A stretch of 42,437 bases of DNA from Paracoccaceae bacterium. Its GTDB lineage: Bacteria; Pseudomonadota; Alphaproteobacteria; Rhodobacterales; Rhodobacteraceae. The stretch covers positions 1 through 42,437 of the forward strand of contig JAGQRV010000034.1 in NCBI GenBank assembly GCA_020425125.1. The letters are read 5' to 3'. This document shows positions 1-8,320 of this stretch, piece by piece. Below the pieces are notes generated by a model, which was given only the letters and a program-made list of their open reading frames with translations, ran no database searches and was not told the DNA's origin. Each line of letters opens with the position of its first letter. Positions within the stretch are counted from its first letter, which is position 1. Both the position numbers and the translations under genes were made by a program.

Positions 1-106
1 TCTCCAGCGGCTTGTGGGGCGGCGGTGCAGTCTGAGCAAGAGCCAACGCCGGGGCCAGAGCAATCGCCAGAAGCGCCGCGACACCGGCGGCACGAAGTCT
101 GAGCAT
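1..106 (-). CDS. N-terminus of an exported protein of unknown function (partial, runs off the window)
   Basis: Reading leftward from an ATG at 104-106, 35 codons are open to the window edge. The first 25 residues are a textbook Sec signal peptide: a short basic start (MLRLRAAG), a hydrophobic core rich in Ala and Leu, and an ALALA-QT junction that fits signal peptidase I cleavage. A GGAG lies 8 nt before the ATG, which supports this start. The few mature residues (QTAPPPHKPLE) are Pro-rich and diagnostic of nothing. Function cannot be assigned; a periplasmic or secreted protein is the inference. The leader upstream contains a strong hairpin and a palindrome, listed separately. Confidence 0.6.
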   Translation of the reverse strand, partial: MLRLRAAGVAALLAIALAPALALAQTAPPPHKPLE

Positions 107-128
107 TCGAACACTCCAATTGCAGATG

Positions 129-159
129 GGAGCAATCCGGGCCGGACCCGGACTGCTCC
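129..159 (-). repeat. Strong imperfect hairpin in the leader of the gene at 1-106
   Basis: GGAGCA (129-134) and TCCGGG (136-141) pair with CCCGGA (147-152) and TGCTCC (154-159), giving 12 base pairs with one internal mismatch and a 5-nt loop. In the leftward transcript this sits about 22 nt before the start codon, so it could influence translation or transcript stability. No T-run follows on either side, so it does not look like an intrinsic terminator. The role is inferred. Confidence 0.45.
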
Positions 160-168
160 GAAATTTCG
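159..168. promoter_or_regulatory. 10-bp perfect palindrome CGAAATTTCG
   Basis: The palindrome CGAAATTTCG abuts the hairpin at 129-159 and stands out as AT-rich in a GC-rich spacer. It could be an operator for the leftward gene at 1-106. I recognise no specific regulator for it. Confidence 0.25.
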
Positions 169-215
169 TGAGTCGGATCGGGATGGTCAGGATGGGCCCC
201 GGTGGAATCCGCATT

Positions 216-253
216 CCGGAGCGGACCAGACGGACTCGACGTGTCCGCTCCGG
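216..253. repeat. 11-bp perfect inverted repeat with 16-nt loop
   Basis: CCGGAGCGGAC (216-226) is the exact reverse complement of GTCCGCTCCGG (243-253). A 10-bp direct repeat, ATCCGCATTC, flanks it at 207-216 and 264-273. It could be a binding site or an RNA hairpin of the leftward leader. No T-tract follows, so a terminator role is unlikely. Confidence 0.35.
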
Positions 254-638
254 TCCGACCGTGATCCGCATTCAGACGCCCTCATCCCGTCCTTCGCCGA
301 CGTTCGATCCAGTTCTCGCAGGGACCCTCTTCTCCCCCGTGCCCATTCGTCGATGCGGCGGTTCCGCTCGGCCACCTGCGGCACTGATCGCGAATCGGTG
401 TTAGCAGCTGGGGACGCGCGTGACTTACCCCCGGACGCCAAGGTGCCGAATCCGACGCTGGAGCGGCTTTGGATCCGGCCAGGGCCTGGGCCTCCGTGTT
501 GGTGGACGGGATGGCCGACGTAGCCTGGTCAGGAACCGGCGAGAAGAGGTGAACAAGGAGAAGATCGGGTAATCGTCCGCCTCCGCCGTCCAGCGCAATG
601 CAGACGACGATTCGCAGACAAGGACCATGGCACGCGCG

Positions 639-2090
639 TCAGCTGAGCGCGGCAGTTGCGGCGCGCGCACCAAGGTCGAGAAGGTTCCGATACGCATCGG
701 TGACGCGCGGCCCCAGCAGCTCGGCAATCTCCGGATCAAATACCTCATGCACCGACAGAAGCGCGTCGACCCTGGCTTCGGGGGACTCCGCGCCATCCGA
801 TAGTGCGCGGAGCCGTGCGGCGAGCGGATCCTTCACATCGATCGGTTGGCCGGCCTCGTCGATGCCGCCGACATAGCGCATCCAGGCCGCGACGGCGAGC
901 ACGAGGCCGGACGCCTCGCGTCCGGCGTGGAAGGTCTCGGACAGGGTGCCGAGGATCCGCTGCGGCAGTTTCTGGCTTCCATCCATGGCAATCTGCCAGG
1001 TCCGGTGCCGGATCGCCGGATTGGCGTACCGGGCGTGCAGCGCTTCGGCATATCCAGGCAGGTCCACACCCTGCGGTGGCGTCAGCGCCGGAATGAACTC
1101 TCTCTGCCAGAGGCGCCGGACGAAGCGTTCGAAAACCGGGTCGGCCATCGTGTCGGCAATCGTCTCGTGCCCGGCCAGATAGCCCAGATAGGCGAGGCTC
1201 GAATGGGTGCCGTTCAGCATTCTCAGCTTCATGTGCTCGTAGGGCGTGACGTCCTCGACCAGCTGCACGCCGACGGTCCCCAGATCGGGCCGCGCGCCGC
1301 CGACAAAGCGGTCTTCCACCACCCACTGCCGGAACGGCTCATGCATGACAGGAGCGAGATCGAGCCGTCCCGTCGCCGCTGCCAGGCGCTCCACATCCTC
1401 GGCTTTGGTCGCCGGCACGATGCGGTCGACCATACATGCCGGAAAGGCGCCGCGGGTCGCGATCCAGTCGGCGAGCGACGGGTCGATGGCGCGGGCGAGA
1501 TCGAGAACCACCCCCTCGACCAAATGGCCGTTCTTCGGAAGGTTGTCGCAGGTCAGCACCGTGAAGGGGGCAGTGCCCGCCGCCCGCCGCTGCGCCAGTG
1601 CGCGCACCAGAAAGCCCGGAGCCGAGACCGGCAAGTCTTCGGCCAGGTCATGGATGATGTCGGGATGGGTGCGGTTCAGCGCTCCGGTCGATGGCTCGTG
1701 GCAATACCCCTTCTCGGTGACTGTCAGGGTGACGATGCGGATCTTCGGATCGGCCATCAGGGCCAGCACGGCTGCCGGGTCCTCCCGCGCCACCAGCACG
1801 TCCTGGACGGATTCGATCACCTGCGGCCTCTCGCCGTCGGGGCCGAGTTCGAGCGCTGTGTAGGCGAATTGCTGGGGGGCGAGGAGATCGCGCGTTCGGG
1901 GGCTCTGCAGGCTTACGCCGACGATGCCCCAATCGCCGCCGGAAGCTGCCATCGCTTCGGCGATGTAGATTGCCCCATGGGCACGAAAGAACGCGCCGAG
2001 GCCCAGATGTACGATGCCGATTTCGGGGCGGGCAGCATCGGATCGCGTCAGACGGGGAATGTCAGCGGGCAAGCCAGCCTCCGTCGACAT
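639..2090 (-). CDS. uxuB: D-fructuronate reductase (D-mannonate oxidoreductase), long-chain mannitol dehydrogenase family
   Basis: The 483-residue product has the long-chain mannitol dehydrogenase layout: an N-terminal nucleotide-binding domain starting with the Gly-rich stretch IGIVHLGLGAF near residues 24-34, and a helical C-terminal domain with the family catalytic pattern K288-N293-H296 (KLRMLNGTH). The family reduces keto-acids or ketoses with NAD(P)H in the cytoplasm. Beside uxaC the natural substrate is D-fructuronate, giving D-mannonate. It is the last gene of the leftward operon and overlaps kduD by 29 bp, so translation is probably coupled. The ATG at 2090 has only a weak ribosome site. 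Tagaturonate or mannitol could be substrates instead, since the family cannot be split by motif alone. Confidence 0.88.
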   Translation of the reverse strand: MSTEAGLPADIPRLTRSDAARPEIGIVHLGLGAFFRAHGAIYIAEAMAASGGDWGIVGVSLQSPRTRDLLAPQQFAYTALELGPDGERPQVIESVQDVLVAREDPAAVLALMADPKIRIVTLTVTEKGYCHEPSTGALNRTHPDIIHDLAEDLPVSAPGFLVRALAQRRAAGTAPFTVLTCDNLPKNGHLVEGVVLDLARAIDPSLADWIATRGAFPACMVDRIVPATKAEDVERLAAATGRLDLAPVMHEPFRQWVVEDRFVGGARPDLGTVGVQLVEDVTPYEHMKLRMLNGTHSSLAYLGYLAGHETIADTMADPVFERFVRRLWQREFIPALTPPQGVDLPGYAEALHARYANPAIRHRTWQIAMDGSQKLPQRILGTLSETFHAGREASGLVLAVAAWMRYVGGIDEAGQPIDVKDPLAARLRALSDGAESPEARVDALLSVHEVFDPEIAELLGPRVTDAYRNLLDLGARAATAALS

Positions 2091-2790
2091 TCAGGATCGC
2101 GCCGTGGATGTAGCGGGCGGCGGGCGAGGCGAGGAACACCGCCGTCTCGCCGATATCCGACGGATCGCCCCAACGACCGGCCGGAATGCGGTCGAGGATC
2201 GCACGGTTCCGCTCCGGATCGGCGCGCAGCGCTTCGGTGTTCCTGGTCGCGATGTAGCCGGGCGCAATGGCGTTCACGTTGATGCCGCTTGCCGCCCATT
2301 CGTTGGCCAGAAGCCGGGTGAGCCCGGCAACGCCATGCTTTGCGGCGGTGTAGGAGGGGACACGGATGCCACCCTGGAACGACAGAAGCGACGCGATATT
2401 GATGATCGCGCCGCGCCCGCCGCGGGCCAGCATTGCCTTGCCGAAGGCCTGGCAAGTGAAGAACACCGCCTTCAGGTTCACGTCCATCACCGCATCCCAG
2501 TCCGCTTCAGTGAAATCGACCGCATCGGCGCGGCGGATGATGCCGGCATTGTTGACGAGGATGTCGATGGATGTATCGGCGAACACATCCCGTGCCGCCA
2601 TCGGGTCCGCGAAGTCGAGGCGAAGCTCGCGGGCGCCGTCGATCATCGCCACGGTCTCGGCCGAAGAGGATCTGCCGGCGCAGATGAGCGAAGCACCGGC
2701 GCGGGCCATCGCCAGTGCGATCGCCTGGCCGATCCCGGCATTGGCCCCTGTGACAAGCGCGGTGCTGCCTTGGAGGGAGAATGGATTCAC
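2062..2790 (-). CDS. kduD: 2-dehydro-3-deoxy-D-gluconate 5-dehydrogenase (SDR family)
   Basis: A 242-residue classical short-chain dehydrogenase. TGANAGIG (residues 14-21) binds the cofactor, NNAG is at 80-83, and the catalytic residues are Ser134, Tyr147 and Lys151 (YTAAK). KduD reduces 2,5-diketo-3-deoxygluconate to 2-keto-3-deoxygluconate (KDG). The substrate is assigned mainly from its position directly behind kduI. The start is a GTG at 2790 that overlaps the kduI stop as GTGA, a typical coupled start. Its tail overlaps uxuB by 29 bp. A gluconate 5-dehydrogenase-like activity is the main alternative. Confidence 0.9.
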   Translation of the reverse strand: MNPFSLQGSTALVTGANAGIGQAIALAMARAGASLICAGRSSSAETVAMIDGARELRLDFADPMAARDVFADTSIDILVNNAGIIRRADAVDFTEADWDAVMDVNLKAVFFTCQAFGKAMLARGGRGAIINIASLLSFQGGIRVPSYTAAKHGVAGLTRLLANEWAASGINVNAIAPGYIATRNTEALRADPERNRAILDRIPAGRWGDPSDIGETAVFLASPAARYIHGAILNVDGGWLAR

Positions 2791-3611
2791 CTCAGCGCCT
2801 CCATCGGCACGATGTCCATGTCGGTGAAGTCAACGTTGTCCCCGGCCATGGCCCAGCAGAAGGTGTAGGCACCGGTTCCGGCTCCGGCATGAATCGACCA
2901 CGGCGGCGAGATCACCGCCTCCTCGTTGGCCATGACGATATGGCGCGTCTCCTCGGAGCGTCCCATGAAATGGAAGATCCGCGTGTCCGCGGCGAGATCG
3001 AAATAGAGATAGGCCTCCATCCGGCGGTCATGCAGATGGCACGGCATGGTGTTCCAGAGCGATCCCGGAAGCAGCTGGGTGTAGCCCATGGTAAGCTGGC
3101 AGGTCTGGTGCACCTCCGGGTGAAGGAACTGGTGGATGATCCGCTCGTTCGCCTTGTCCCTGTCGCCAAGTTCCACGCGCCTTGCACTGTCCTTCCGGAT
3201 CACCCGTGTCGGAAAGGTGCGATGGGCCGGTGCCGAAAGCAGGTAGTAGCGGCCCTTGCCCTTGAAGCAGACTGGTCCCGTTCCCATCCCGACATAGAGG
3301 ACCTCGCCGGCGCCGAGGGTGTGGACCTCGCCGTCTGCGGTCACCTCGCCAGTCTCACCAATGTTCAGCACGCCCAGTTCCCGCCGGTCCAGCAGCGATC
3401 CGGTACCGGTATTCTCGACCGCATCCAGCGTGAGAGGACCCGAAGCGGGGACCGCGCTGCCAAGAATCAGCCGGTCGAAATGGGAATAGACGAGGGTGAT
3501 CTCGTCCGGCCGGAACAGTCCGCCGACATGGAAATGCCGGCGCAGGTCCTCGGTTCCCAGCGCACTGGCCGACATGGGATCGATGGCGTGGCGGATGTCG
3601 ACGGGTGTCAT
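2787..3611 (-). CDS. kduI: 5-dehydro-4-deoxy-D-glucuronate isomerase
   Basis: A 274-residue cupin-fold isomerase close to the usual family length. The zinc site is visible as His192, His194, Glu199 and His241; these match E. coli His196, His198, Glu203 and His245 with a constant offset of four. KduI converts 5-keto-4-deoxyuronate (DKI) to 2,5-diketo-3-deoxygluconate, which KduD reduces next. The ATG at 3611 is preceded by GAGGT about 9 nt upstream. It starts 9 bp after the kdgF stop and overlaps kduD by 4 bp. The whole-protein match and the intact metal ligands make this one of the firmest calls in the locus. Confidence 0.95.
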   Translation of the reverse strand: MTPVDIRHAIDPMSASALGTEDLRRHFHVGGLFRPDEITLVYSHFDRLILGSAVPASGPLTLDAVENTGTGSLLDRRELGVLNIGETGEVTADGEVHTLGAGEVLYVGMGTGPVCFKGKGRYYLLSAPAHRTFPTRVIRKDSARRVELGDRDKANERIIHQFLHPEVHQTCQLTMGYTQLLPGSLWNTMPCHLHDRRMEAYLYFDLAADTRIFHFMGRSEETRHIVMANEEAVISPPWSIHAGAGTGAYTFCWAMAGDNVDFTDMDIVPMEALR

Positions 3612-3620
3612 GCTCTTACC

Positions 3621-3932
3621 TCACAGGAAGTCGTCGCGGCGTGGCGCGAAGGTGTCGATCAGTTCGCCGGCCTCGAGACAGCGGCAGCCGTGAACCTGGC
3701 TGCCCGGGATCACCAGACTGTCTCCCGGACCGATAAGGTGCTCCGTGCCGTCGAGATGGAACGCGAACCGACCGGACCGCACATAAGTCGACTGAACATG
3801 CGGATGGCTGTGTTTCCGGCCCACAGCGCCGGTCCGGAACGCGAAGGAGACCACCATCATTTCTGGCGTCTCGGCCAGAACCTGGCGCGTGACGCCGGGA
3901 TCCGCGCTGACGGCAGGGAATGGCCGGGACAT
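3621..3932 (-). CDS. kdgF: KdgF-type cupin: unsaturated monouronate ring opening
   Basis: A 103-residue single-domain cupin. The metal-binding box HSHPHVQ (residues 41-47) and the later His81 are present, and the C-terminus carries an RDDFL motif seen in KdgF proteins. KdgF accelerates conversion of 4,5-unsaturated galacturonate or mannuronate/guluronate monomers to the linear keto form DKI, the substrate of KduI directly downstream. A GAGGAGG lies 8 nt before the ATG and overlaps the end of dctM. It suggests that the imported or released sugar is an unsaturated uronate from a polysaccharide lyase. Many small cupins look alike; the neighbours settle the call. Confidence 0.85.
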   Translation of the reverse strand: MSRPFPAVSADPGVTRQVLAETPEMMVVSFAFRTGAVGRKHSHPHVQSTYVRSGRFAFHLDGTEHLIGPGDSLVIPGSQVHGCRCLEAGELIDTFAPRRDDFL

Positions 3933-3945
3933 GCGGAGAGCCTCC

Positions 3946-5226
3946 TCAGTGGAACAGCGACGGCAACCAGAGCGACAGCGCCGGAATGTAGGTCACCAGC
4001 ATCAGCGTGACGAAAGCGGCGCCGTAGAACGGCCAGATCGATTTCATCGCCTGACCGATGGGAATCCGGCCGACGGCGCAGCCGACGAACAGGACCGCGC
4101 CCACCGGCGGCGTGCAGAGCCCGATGCCAAGGTTCAGGATCAGGATGACGCCGAAATGTACCGGGTCCACCCCGAAAGCCATCGCGACTGGCAGGAATAT
4201 CGGCGTGGTGATGACGATCAGCGGCGACATGTCCATGAAGGTGCCGAGGATCAGCAGCGTCACGTTCATCAGAAGCAGGATGACGAGCGGACTGTCCGAC
4301 ACGCCCTGCAAAGCCGTCACCATCATCGCGGGGACCTTGAGGAAGGCGAGCAGCCAGCCGAACGCAGCGGCGCAGCCGATCACCATCAGCACCATGGCGG
4401 TGGTCCGCACCGCGGCCATGGTCGCTTCGATGAAATCGTGCCAGCTGAGCGACCGGTAGACAAAGAAGGTGACCAGCATCGCGTAGACGACGGCGATGTT
4501 CGAGCTTTCCGAGGCTGTGAAGACGCCCGAACGAACACCGCCGAAGATGATTGCGACCAGGATCAGCCCCGGCAGGGCAGAGAGGAACAGGTGCCCCATC
4601 GCACTCCAGCCGGGAAAGGGTTCGGTCGGGTAGCCGCGCTTTCGGGCGACGTACCATGCCGCGCACATCAGCGACAGCGCCAGAACCAGGCCCGGCAGGA
4701 TGCCCGCGGTAAAGAGGTCGGCAATCGAGATCTTTCCGCCCGCCGAGATCGAGTAGATGATCATGTTGTGGGAGGGCGGGATCATCAGCGCGATGATCGA
4801 TCCCACCACGGTGATGTTCACAGCATAATCAACGCCGTATCCGCGTTCCCTCATCTGCGGAACCATCAGTCCGCCCACCGCGGACGCGTCCGCCGCGGCC
4901 GAGCCGGACACCCCGCCGAACATCACCGAGGCCAGGATGTTGACCTGGCCGAGCCCGCCCTTGAGGTGGCCAACCAGCGATCCCGCCAGCGCGACCAGGC
5001 GCCGTGCGATATCGCCTCTCACCATCAGGTCACCGGCAAAGATGAAGAACGGAATGGCCATCAACGCGAAGACCGAGACGCCGGAATTCAGCCGTTGGAA
5101 GACGACCACGGGCGGCAGCCCGAGATAGAGGACGGTCGCAAAGCTCGACACGCCGAGGCAGAAGGCGACCGGCGTGCCGATCAGCAGGAGCACCACGAAG
5201 GTGCCAAACAGGACCCAGAGTTCCAC
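3946..5226 (-). CDS. dctM: TRAP transporter large permease (DctM family)
   Basis: A 426-residue, highly hydrophobic protein of the size of the TRAP large subunit, with about a dozen membrane segments and the family-typical glycine/proline-rich loops (for example MFGGVSGSAAADASAVGG and NLGIGLCTPPVGAVLF). It forms the Na+-driven transport channel in the inner membrane. The start is a GTG at 5226, immediately after the TAG of dctQ, with GGAGGA 5 nt upstream inside the dctQ end. Gene position makes uronates or their unsaturated forms the likely cargo; this is inferred from context, not sequence. Confidence 0.93.
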   Translation of the reverse strand: MELWVLFGTFVVLLLIGTPVAFCLGVSSFATVLYLGLPPVVVFQRLNSGVSVFALMAIPFFIFAGDLMVRGDIARRLVALAGSLVGHLKGGLGQVNILASVMFGGVSGSAAADASAVGGLMVPQMRERGYGVDYAVNITVVGSIIALMIPPSHNMIIYSISAGGKISIADLFTAGILPGLVLALSLMCAAWYVARKRGYPTEPFPGWSAMGHLFLSALPGLILVAIIFGGVRSGVFTASESSNIAVVYAMLVTFFVYRSLSWHDFIEATMAAVRTTAMVLMVIGCAAAFGWLLAFLKVPAMMVTALQGVSDSPLVILLLMNVTLLILGTFMDMSPLIVITTPIFLPVAMAFGVDPVHFGVILILNLGIGLCTPPVGAVLFVGCAVGRIPIGQAMKSIWPFYGAAFVTLMLVTYIPALSLWLPSLFH

Positions 5227-5760
5227 CTAGTCCTCCAAGGGGGCGTCGCCGAAGCGCACCGTCGGCAGCCCGGTGGCGCGCCGCGCCACCCGTTCGATCG
5301 AGAAGAGCACCAGAAGCGCACCCCCGGCCACAAGCGGAATGAAGTCGAAGGCGCCGGAAATGCCGAGGCTCGGAAGCGTGTTCTGCGCCGTCTTGCCGGC
5401 AAGCTCCGCCCCATACCAGACCATGCCCGCGCCGAAGCAGGCCACCACCACGTCCGAGACGGTATGGAGCCAAAGCTTCGCGTGGTCGGGCAGGACGTGC
5501 AGCAATACGTCGAAGGACAGGTGATAGCCCTCGCGGATGCCCACCGCGGCGCCGAGGAAGATGAACCAGCCCATGATCATGACAGAGGCCGGCTCGCTCC
5601 AGGACAGGCTGTCATTCAGCACGTAGCGCCAGAAGACCTGTGCCGCGATGATCGCCGTCATCGCGACGAGGCCGACCCCGGCGATCCACAAAGCGATGCG
5701 CGCAAGAAGCGACGTCACCTGCGCGACCTGTTTCATTCTGTCCTGCATGGGGTGCTCCAA
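5227..5760 (-). CDS. dctQ: TRAP transporter small permease (DctQ family)
   Basis: A 177-residue integral membrane protein with four predicted hydrophobic helices (roughly residues 22-42, 61-77, 97-117 and 139-157). It contains the FWRYVLNDSLSWSEP segment, where FxRYxxxxSLxWxEE is typical of DctQ subunits. It pairs with DctM in the inner membrane. It lies 43 bp after dctP and abuts dctM without spacing. Alternative starts exist at the two N-terminal methionines (MEHPM); the first is taken here. Confidence 0.9.
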   Translation of the reverse strand: MEHPMQDRMKQVAQVTSLLARIALWIAGVGLVAMTAIIAAQVFWRYVLNDSLSWSEPASVMIMGWFIFLGAAVGIREGYHLSFDVLLHVLPDHAKLWLHTVSDVVVACFGAGMVWYGAELAGKTAQNTLPSLGISGAFDFIPLVAGGALLVLFSIERVARRATGLPTVRFGDAPLED

Positions 5761-5803
5761 GCGACGGGACGGCCCGCACCTGCGCGCGAGCCGCCGCGCA
5801 ATG

Positions 5804-6784
5804 TCATTCGGTGGCCTGGATCCGCTGAACCAGATCCTTCAGTTTGTCGGTGGTGACGTATTTCTGGTAGACCGGCGCCATTGCCTCGATGAACGGCGTC
5901 TTGTCGATATCCGTGACCACTTCGACGCCAGCGGCGCGGATCTTGTCCTGCGACACCTTTTCCTGCTGTTCCCAGAGGTCGCGCATGATCGGAACGGAAT
6001 CCTTCGCGGCCTGGCGGACGATCGCCTGGTCCTCGGGGGTCAGCTTGTCCCAGGTCAGCTTCGACATCACTAGGACTTCGGGCACGATCAGATGCTGGTC
6101 GAGGGTATAGTACTTGGCGACCTCGTAATGTCCCGACGTGTCGTAGGATGGCCAGTTGTTCTCGGCCCCGTCGATGGCGCCGGTCTGGATCGAGGTGTAG
6201 ACCTCGCCATAGGGCATCGGCGTGGCATTGGCGCCGAGCGCATCGACCATGTCCACGAAGATGTCGGACTGCATGACGCGGAATTTCATGCCCTTCATGT
6301 CCGCGATGGAGTGGATCGGCTTCTCCGAGTTGTAGAAGCTGCGCGAGCCGCCGTCGTAGAAGGCAAGTCCGATCAGGTCATGGGGTTCGAAGGCGGCGAG
6401 GATCTCGTCGCCGATGGGCCCGTCCATCACGTGGTGCATGTGGTCGACAGAGCGGAAGATGTAGGGAAGCGAAACGACCTGCGTTTCCTCGACGATGTTG
6501 TTGAACGGGCCGAGGCTGACGCGGTCGAGGTCGATCACGCCGAACTGGGTCTGCTCGATCGAGTCCTTCTCCTCGCCGAGCTGGGCAGACGGGAACACCT
6601 CGATGCAGATCCGGCCGTTCGTGCGCTCCTCGACCATTCCGCCCATTGCCTTTACCGCCTCGACGGTCGGATAGCCGTCCGGATGGGTGTCGGACGATCG
6701 CAGCGTCATCTCGCAGGCGCCCGCAGCCGTCGCCAGTGCGGCACTGGCGAGAAGTGCGGCGAAGGTGGTCTTCGCAAGGGTCAT
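5804..6784 (-). CDS. dctP: TRAP transporter periplasmic substrate-binding protein (DctP family)
   Basis: A 326-residue binding protein. The start chosen is the ATG at 6784, preceded by GGGAGGAAAG; an open frame extends further upstream but runs across the uxaC end. The first 23 residues form a signal peptide ending at AAGA before Cys-Glu. The mature protein shows DctP signatures: the early [11 protein letters not shown] strand, the MKGMKFRV segment that carries the conserved carboxylate-binding Arg, and the GAENNWPSY hinge region. Such proteins bind organic acids, and several characterised members near uronate genes bind uronates. Substrate specificity is inferred from the operon. Confidence 0.93.
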   Translation of the reverse strand: MTLAKTTFAALLASAALATAAGACEMTLRSSDTHPDGYPTVEAVKAMGGMVEERTNGRICIEVFPSAQLGEEKDSIEQTQFGVIDLDRVSLGPFNNIVEETQVVSLPYIFRSVDHMHHVMDGPIGDEILAAFEPHDLIGLAFYDGGSRSFYNSEKPIHSIADMKGMKFRVMQSDIFVDMVDALGANATPMPYGEVYTSIQTGAIDGAENNWPSYDTSGHYEVAKYYTLDQHLIVPEVLVMSKLTWDKLTPEDQAIVRQAAKDSVPIMRDLWEQQEKVSQDKIRAAGVEVVTDIDKTPFIEAMAPVYQKYVTTDKLKDLVQRIQATE

Positions 6785-6809
6785 GGTTCTTTCCTCCCTG
6801 GTGTGGCGG

Positions 6810-8216
6810 TCAAAGCCGATAGGCCGCCTTGACAAGCCGGTATGTGAGATCGTGCGCGACCTCGTGTGCCTCGTCCGCGGACAGGCGCCCGGTGGCGACC
6901 AGCGTGGCGAGATAGGCGCAATCCACGCGCCGGGCGACGTCGTGCCGGGCCGGGATCGAACAGAAGGCGCGGGTGTCGTCGTTGAAGCCGACAGTGTTGT
7001 AGAAACCGGCGGTCTCGGTCGTGGCTTCGCGGAACCGGCGCATGCCTTCGGGGCTGTCGTAGAACCACCAGGCCGGGCCGAGCTTGAGACAGGGATAGAC
7101 CCCGGCAAGCGGGGCGAGTTCGCGCGACTGCGTGGTCTCGTCCAGGCCGAACAGGATCACCGACAGCCTTGTGTCGGTACCGAACGCATCCAGAAGCGGT
7201 TTCAGAGCGCGGACATAGTCGGTGCGGCAGGGAATGTCGAAGCCGCGGTCGCGTCCGAACCGGCTGAGAATTGTGGGGGAGTGGTTGCGGAAAGCCCCCG
7301 GGTGGAGCTGCAGGACCATGCCGTCCTCCAGGCTCATGCGTGCCATCTCGGTCAGCATCTGGCCGCGAAAGGCGTCCGCCTCCTCTGCTGAACAACGCCC
7401 GGAAAGCGCCTTGTCAAACAGGATCGCGGCCTCATCCTGCGGCAGGTCTTCTGTCCGCGCCGTGGCGTGACCGTGGTCGGTCGAGGTCGCGCCGAAGGAT
7501 CGGAAGACCGCGCGCCGGGCGCGGTGGGCATTCAGATAGCCATGCCAGGTCAGGGAGCTCTCGCCGGTGAGGCCGCCTAGTTTCTCAACATTCTCCGCGA
7601 ATCCATCTGCCTCGGGGTCGACCACGGCGTCGGGCCGGTAGGCGGTGACGACCCGGCCCGGCCAGTCGGATTCGCGGATCATCCGATGCCAAGCGAGGTC
7701 GTCGAGGGGACTTTCCGTCGTGGCGATCACCTCGATCCCGAAGCGGTCGAACAGCGCGCGCGGCCTGAATTCGGGCTGCGCGAGGCATTCCGCGATCCGG
7801 TCATAGATCCGGTCGGCGGTTTCGGCGGACAGGCGCGTCTCGATCCCGAAGACGGTCTCGAAGGCGTGGGTCAGCCAGAGCCATGAAGGTGTCGCGCGAA
7901 AGAGATGGAAGTTTTCGGCGAAGCGGCGCCAGATTTTTCGGCCGTCCGCTTCCGTGCCGCCGCCATCGGCGCGCGGGACGCCCAGATCCTCGAGCGCGAC
8001 GCCTTGCGAGAACAGCATCCGGAACACGTAGTGATCCGGGGTCACGAACAGGCGCGAAGGGTCGGGAAAGGGCAGGTTCTCGGCGAACCAGCGCGGATCG
8101 GTATGGCCGTGCGGACTGACGATGGGCAAAGCCCGGACCCCCGCATAAAGCTCCCGCGCGATGGCCCGGCAGCGGGGGTCGGGCGGGAACAGGCGGTCCG
8201 GGTCCAGAAGCGGCAT
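6810..8216 (-). CDS. uxaC: Glucuronate isomerase (uronate isomerase)
   Basis: A 468-residue protein of the uronate isomerase branch of the amidohydrolase superfamily. The metal-binding HxH appears as His36 and His38 (SPHGHTDP), and the C-terminal half carries the expected [15 protein letters not shown] segment. It interconverts D-glucuronate and D-fructuronate, or galacturonate and tagaturonate, in the cytoplasm. It is the first gene of the leftward operon. AAGGA is placed just upstream of the ATG, and a promoter with a perfect -35 lies about 60 bp upstream. Its product is the substrate of UxuB at the far end of the operon. Confidence 0.95.
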   Translation of the reverse strand: MPLLDPDRLFPPDPRCRAIARELYAGVRALPIVSPHGHTDPRWFAENLPFPDPSRLFVTPDHYVFRMLFSQGVALEDLGVPRADGGGTEADGRKIWRRFAENFHLFRATPSWLWLTHAFETVFGIETRLSAETADRIYDRIAECLAQPEFRPRALFDRFGIEVIATTESPLDDLAWHRMIRESDWPGRVVTAYRPDAVVDPEADGFAENVEKLGGLTGESSLTWHGYLNAHRARRAVFRSFGATSTDHGHATARTEDLPQDEAAILFDKALSGRCSAEEADAFRGQMLTEMARMSLEDGMVLQLHPGAFRNHSPTILSRFGRDRGFDIPCRTDYVRALKPLLDAFGTDTRLSVILFGLDETTQSRELAPLAGVYPCLKLGPAWWFYDSPEGMRRFREATTETAGFYNTVGFNDDTRAFCSIPARHDVARRVDCAYLATLVATGRLSADEAHEVAHDLTYRLVKAAYRL

Positions 8217-8268
8217 CCGTCATTCCTTGTCGCGCGCGATCGGGCATGGCATACAGAAACCCGTCAAT

Positions 8269-8290
8269 CTAGTAGACTAATATGCTAGTA
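8269..8290. promoter_or_regulatory. Candidate operator for the GntR/FCD regulator
   Basis: TAGT-AG-ACTA (8270-8279) is a dyad, followed after 6 bp by another TAGT (8286-8289), so CTAGTA occurs twice with 16 bp between start points. FCD-type GntR proteins usually bind short dyads with a TxGT...ACxA core. The site overlaps the -10 of the leftward operon promoter, which fits repression relieved by a uronate intermediate. The regulator match is inferred. Confidence 0.5.
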
Positions 8291-8305
8291 TCGAAAACCT
8301 GTCAA
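8277..8305 (-). promoter_or_regulatory. Sigma-70 type promoter of the uxaC operon
   Basis: On the minus strand a perfect TTGACA (8305-8300) is followed after exactly 17 bp by TATTAG (8282-8277). The expected start of transcription is near 8270, about 50 nt before the uxaC ATG. The dyad at 8269-8290 overlaps the -10. Confidence 0.65.
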
Positions 8306-8320
8306 CGAGGGGAGACCACC

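Larger units (their letters stand above)
107..638. other. Non-coding spacer of about 530 bp
   Basis: I find no convincing gene on either strand. Reading frames here have low-complexity Arg/Pro-rich translations typical of GC-rich non-coding DNA. The left part (129-253) holds two hairpins and a palindrome in the leader of the gene that starts at 106. The right part (about 400-638) lies beyond the stop of uxuB and shows no T-tailed terminator. Confidence 0.6.

Noticed and set aside
14-523. 169-codon plus-strand open frame at the left end
   Set aside because: Ser/Arg/Pro-rich without recognisable domain; the minus strand at 1-106 has a good signal peptide and a ribosome site instead.
846-2282. 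Long open frame on the plus strand opposite uxuB and kduD
   Set aside because: Arg/Gly/His-rich translation without family features; it mirrors the codon pattern of the real minus-strand genes in GC-rich DNA.
3889-5856. 655-codon plus-strand open frame opposite kdgF, dctM and dctQ
   Set aside because: Low-complexity Asp/Arg/His/Gln-rich translation; the minus strand holds complete TRAP permeases with membrane segments and ribosome sites.
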